From Candidatus Kapaibacterium sp. (GTDB lineage Bacteria; Bacteroidota; Ignavibacteria; Kapaibacteriales; UBA2268), in assembly GCA_937995785.1 (NCBI GenBank), contig CALKJQ010000136.1, positions 1-35,234 of the forward strand: a DNA stretch of 35,234 nt, in the 5' to 3' direction. The notes beneath the pieces are model-generated. The model searched no databases, was not told where the DNA came from, and was given only the letters and a program-made list of their open reading frames with translations. This document shows positions 35,091 to 35,234 of the stretch, piece by piece (position 1 is the first letter of the stretch; every line of letters starts with the position of its first letter). The position numbers and the translations under genes are program-made.

Positions 35091-35098
35091 CAAAAATA
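35091..35098 (-). promoter_or_regulatory. -7 element for the LytTR gene
   Basis: TATTTTTG reads on the minus strand, a perfect TAnnTTTG. The nearest upstream TTG (35124-35126) is 25 bases away, slightly beyond the usual spacing. The start would be close to the ATG at 35078, giving an almost leaderless mRNA. Confidence 0.5.
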
Positions 35099-35169
35099 AT
35101 AAAGTAATTTACGAAAAAAAATACAATATTTAATTAATCTAGCAATGTTTTTAAAACAATTAATCAATA

Positions 35170-35207
35170 AAAAAAAGTCCAATGCTTTATTAAGCAATGG
35201 ACTTTTT
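35170..35207. terminator. Bidirectional terminator at the right edge
   Basis: GTCCAATGCTT (35177-35187) pairs with AAGCAATGGAC (35192-35202) apart from one A-A mismatch, with A-run and T-run on either side. It ends a minus-strand transcript entering from the right, upstream of the LytTR promoter. Confidence 0.85.
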
Positions 35208-35234
35208 ATTAGGTATTTTTAGTTAATTCATTTT

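Overview
This is an AT-rich chromosomal window from a bacterium of the Bacteroidota/Chlorobiota/Ignavibacteriota (FCB) group. Three things point there. Several intergenic regions carry the Bacteroidota-type promoter (TTG, a spacer of about 17-23 bases, then TAnnTTTG), most clearly upstream of tRNA-Gln (TTTG-N20-TAATTTTG) and of the gene at 33691-34158. The gene content includes families common in that group: the 'alternative' GlmU, DUF1573, a PiT permease with a PhoU-like tail, and LolC/E. Outer-membrane proteins and lipoproteins show a Gram-negative envelope. The exact genus cannot be told. No phage, insertion sequence, CRISPR array or defence island is visible; this is mostly housekeeping sequence with several unusual arrangements.

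Left part (1-6.7 kb), minus strand except for the repeats: a cluster of G/C-rich hairpins at the edge, then tRNA-Gln, prs and rplY read leftward from one promoter; the operon rrf2-sufB-sufC-sufD for Fe-S cluster assembly; and an isolated nuoJ-nuoK pair. A strong terminator-like hairpin sits only 17-23 bases before the rrf2 start codon.

Middle (6.8-18.7 kb): a lipoprotein gene (+) abuts uvrC (-) with no spacer. uvrC is the last gene of a tight six-gene minus-strand unit: queC, a lolC/E-type permease, a large beta-barrel, an RsbW-like kinase, a Rieske protein and uvrC. Divergent from it is a two-gene division unit, ftsL-ftsI, separated from the rest of the dcw cluster. A shared terminator follows, then a PiT phosphate permease (-).

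Right-middle (18.7-28.2 kb): plus-strand genes for a secreted barrel-like protein, BamD, RimO and an orphan sensor histidine kinase with a likely internal translation start. Opposing them is a minus-strand unit of acyl-CoA dehydrogenase, alternative GlmU (with a G9 tract in its reading frame), a small unknown protein and a GT4 glycosyltransferase. A DUF1573 protein is encoded on the plus strand.

Right part (28.2-35.2 kb), minus strand: atpD-atpC-guaB-M24 aminopeptidase-gmk are close enough to be one operon joining ATP synthesis to guanine nucleotide synthesis. The aminopeptidase has a roughly 130-residue Lys/Pro/Ala-rich N-terminal extension built from four 20-residue repeats. Upstream lie a gene of unknown function (perhaps a degenerate HEPN protein) and a LytTR response regulator, each with its own promoter. 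A terminator at the right edge ends a transcript from outside the window.

No intergenic stretch exceeds about 200 bases. I see no convincing new multi-gene system. The best leads are the repeat-extended aminopeptidase, the G9 tract in the GlmU-like gene, the dual-start kinase, and the hairpin ahead of the suf operon.
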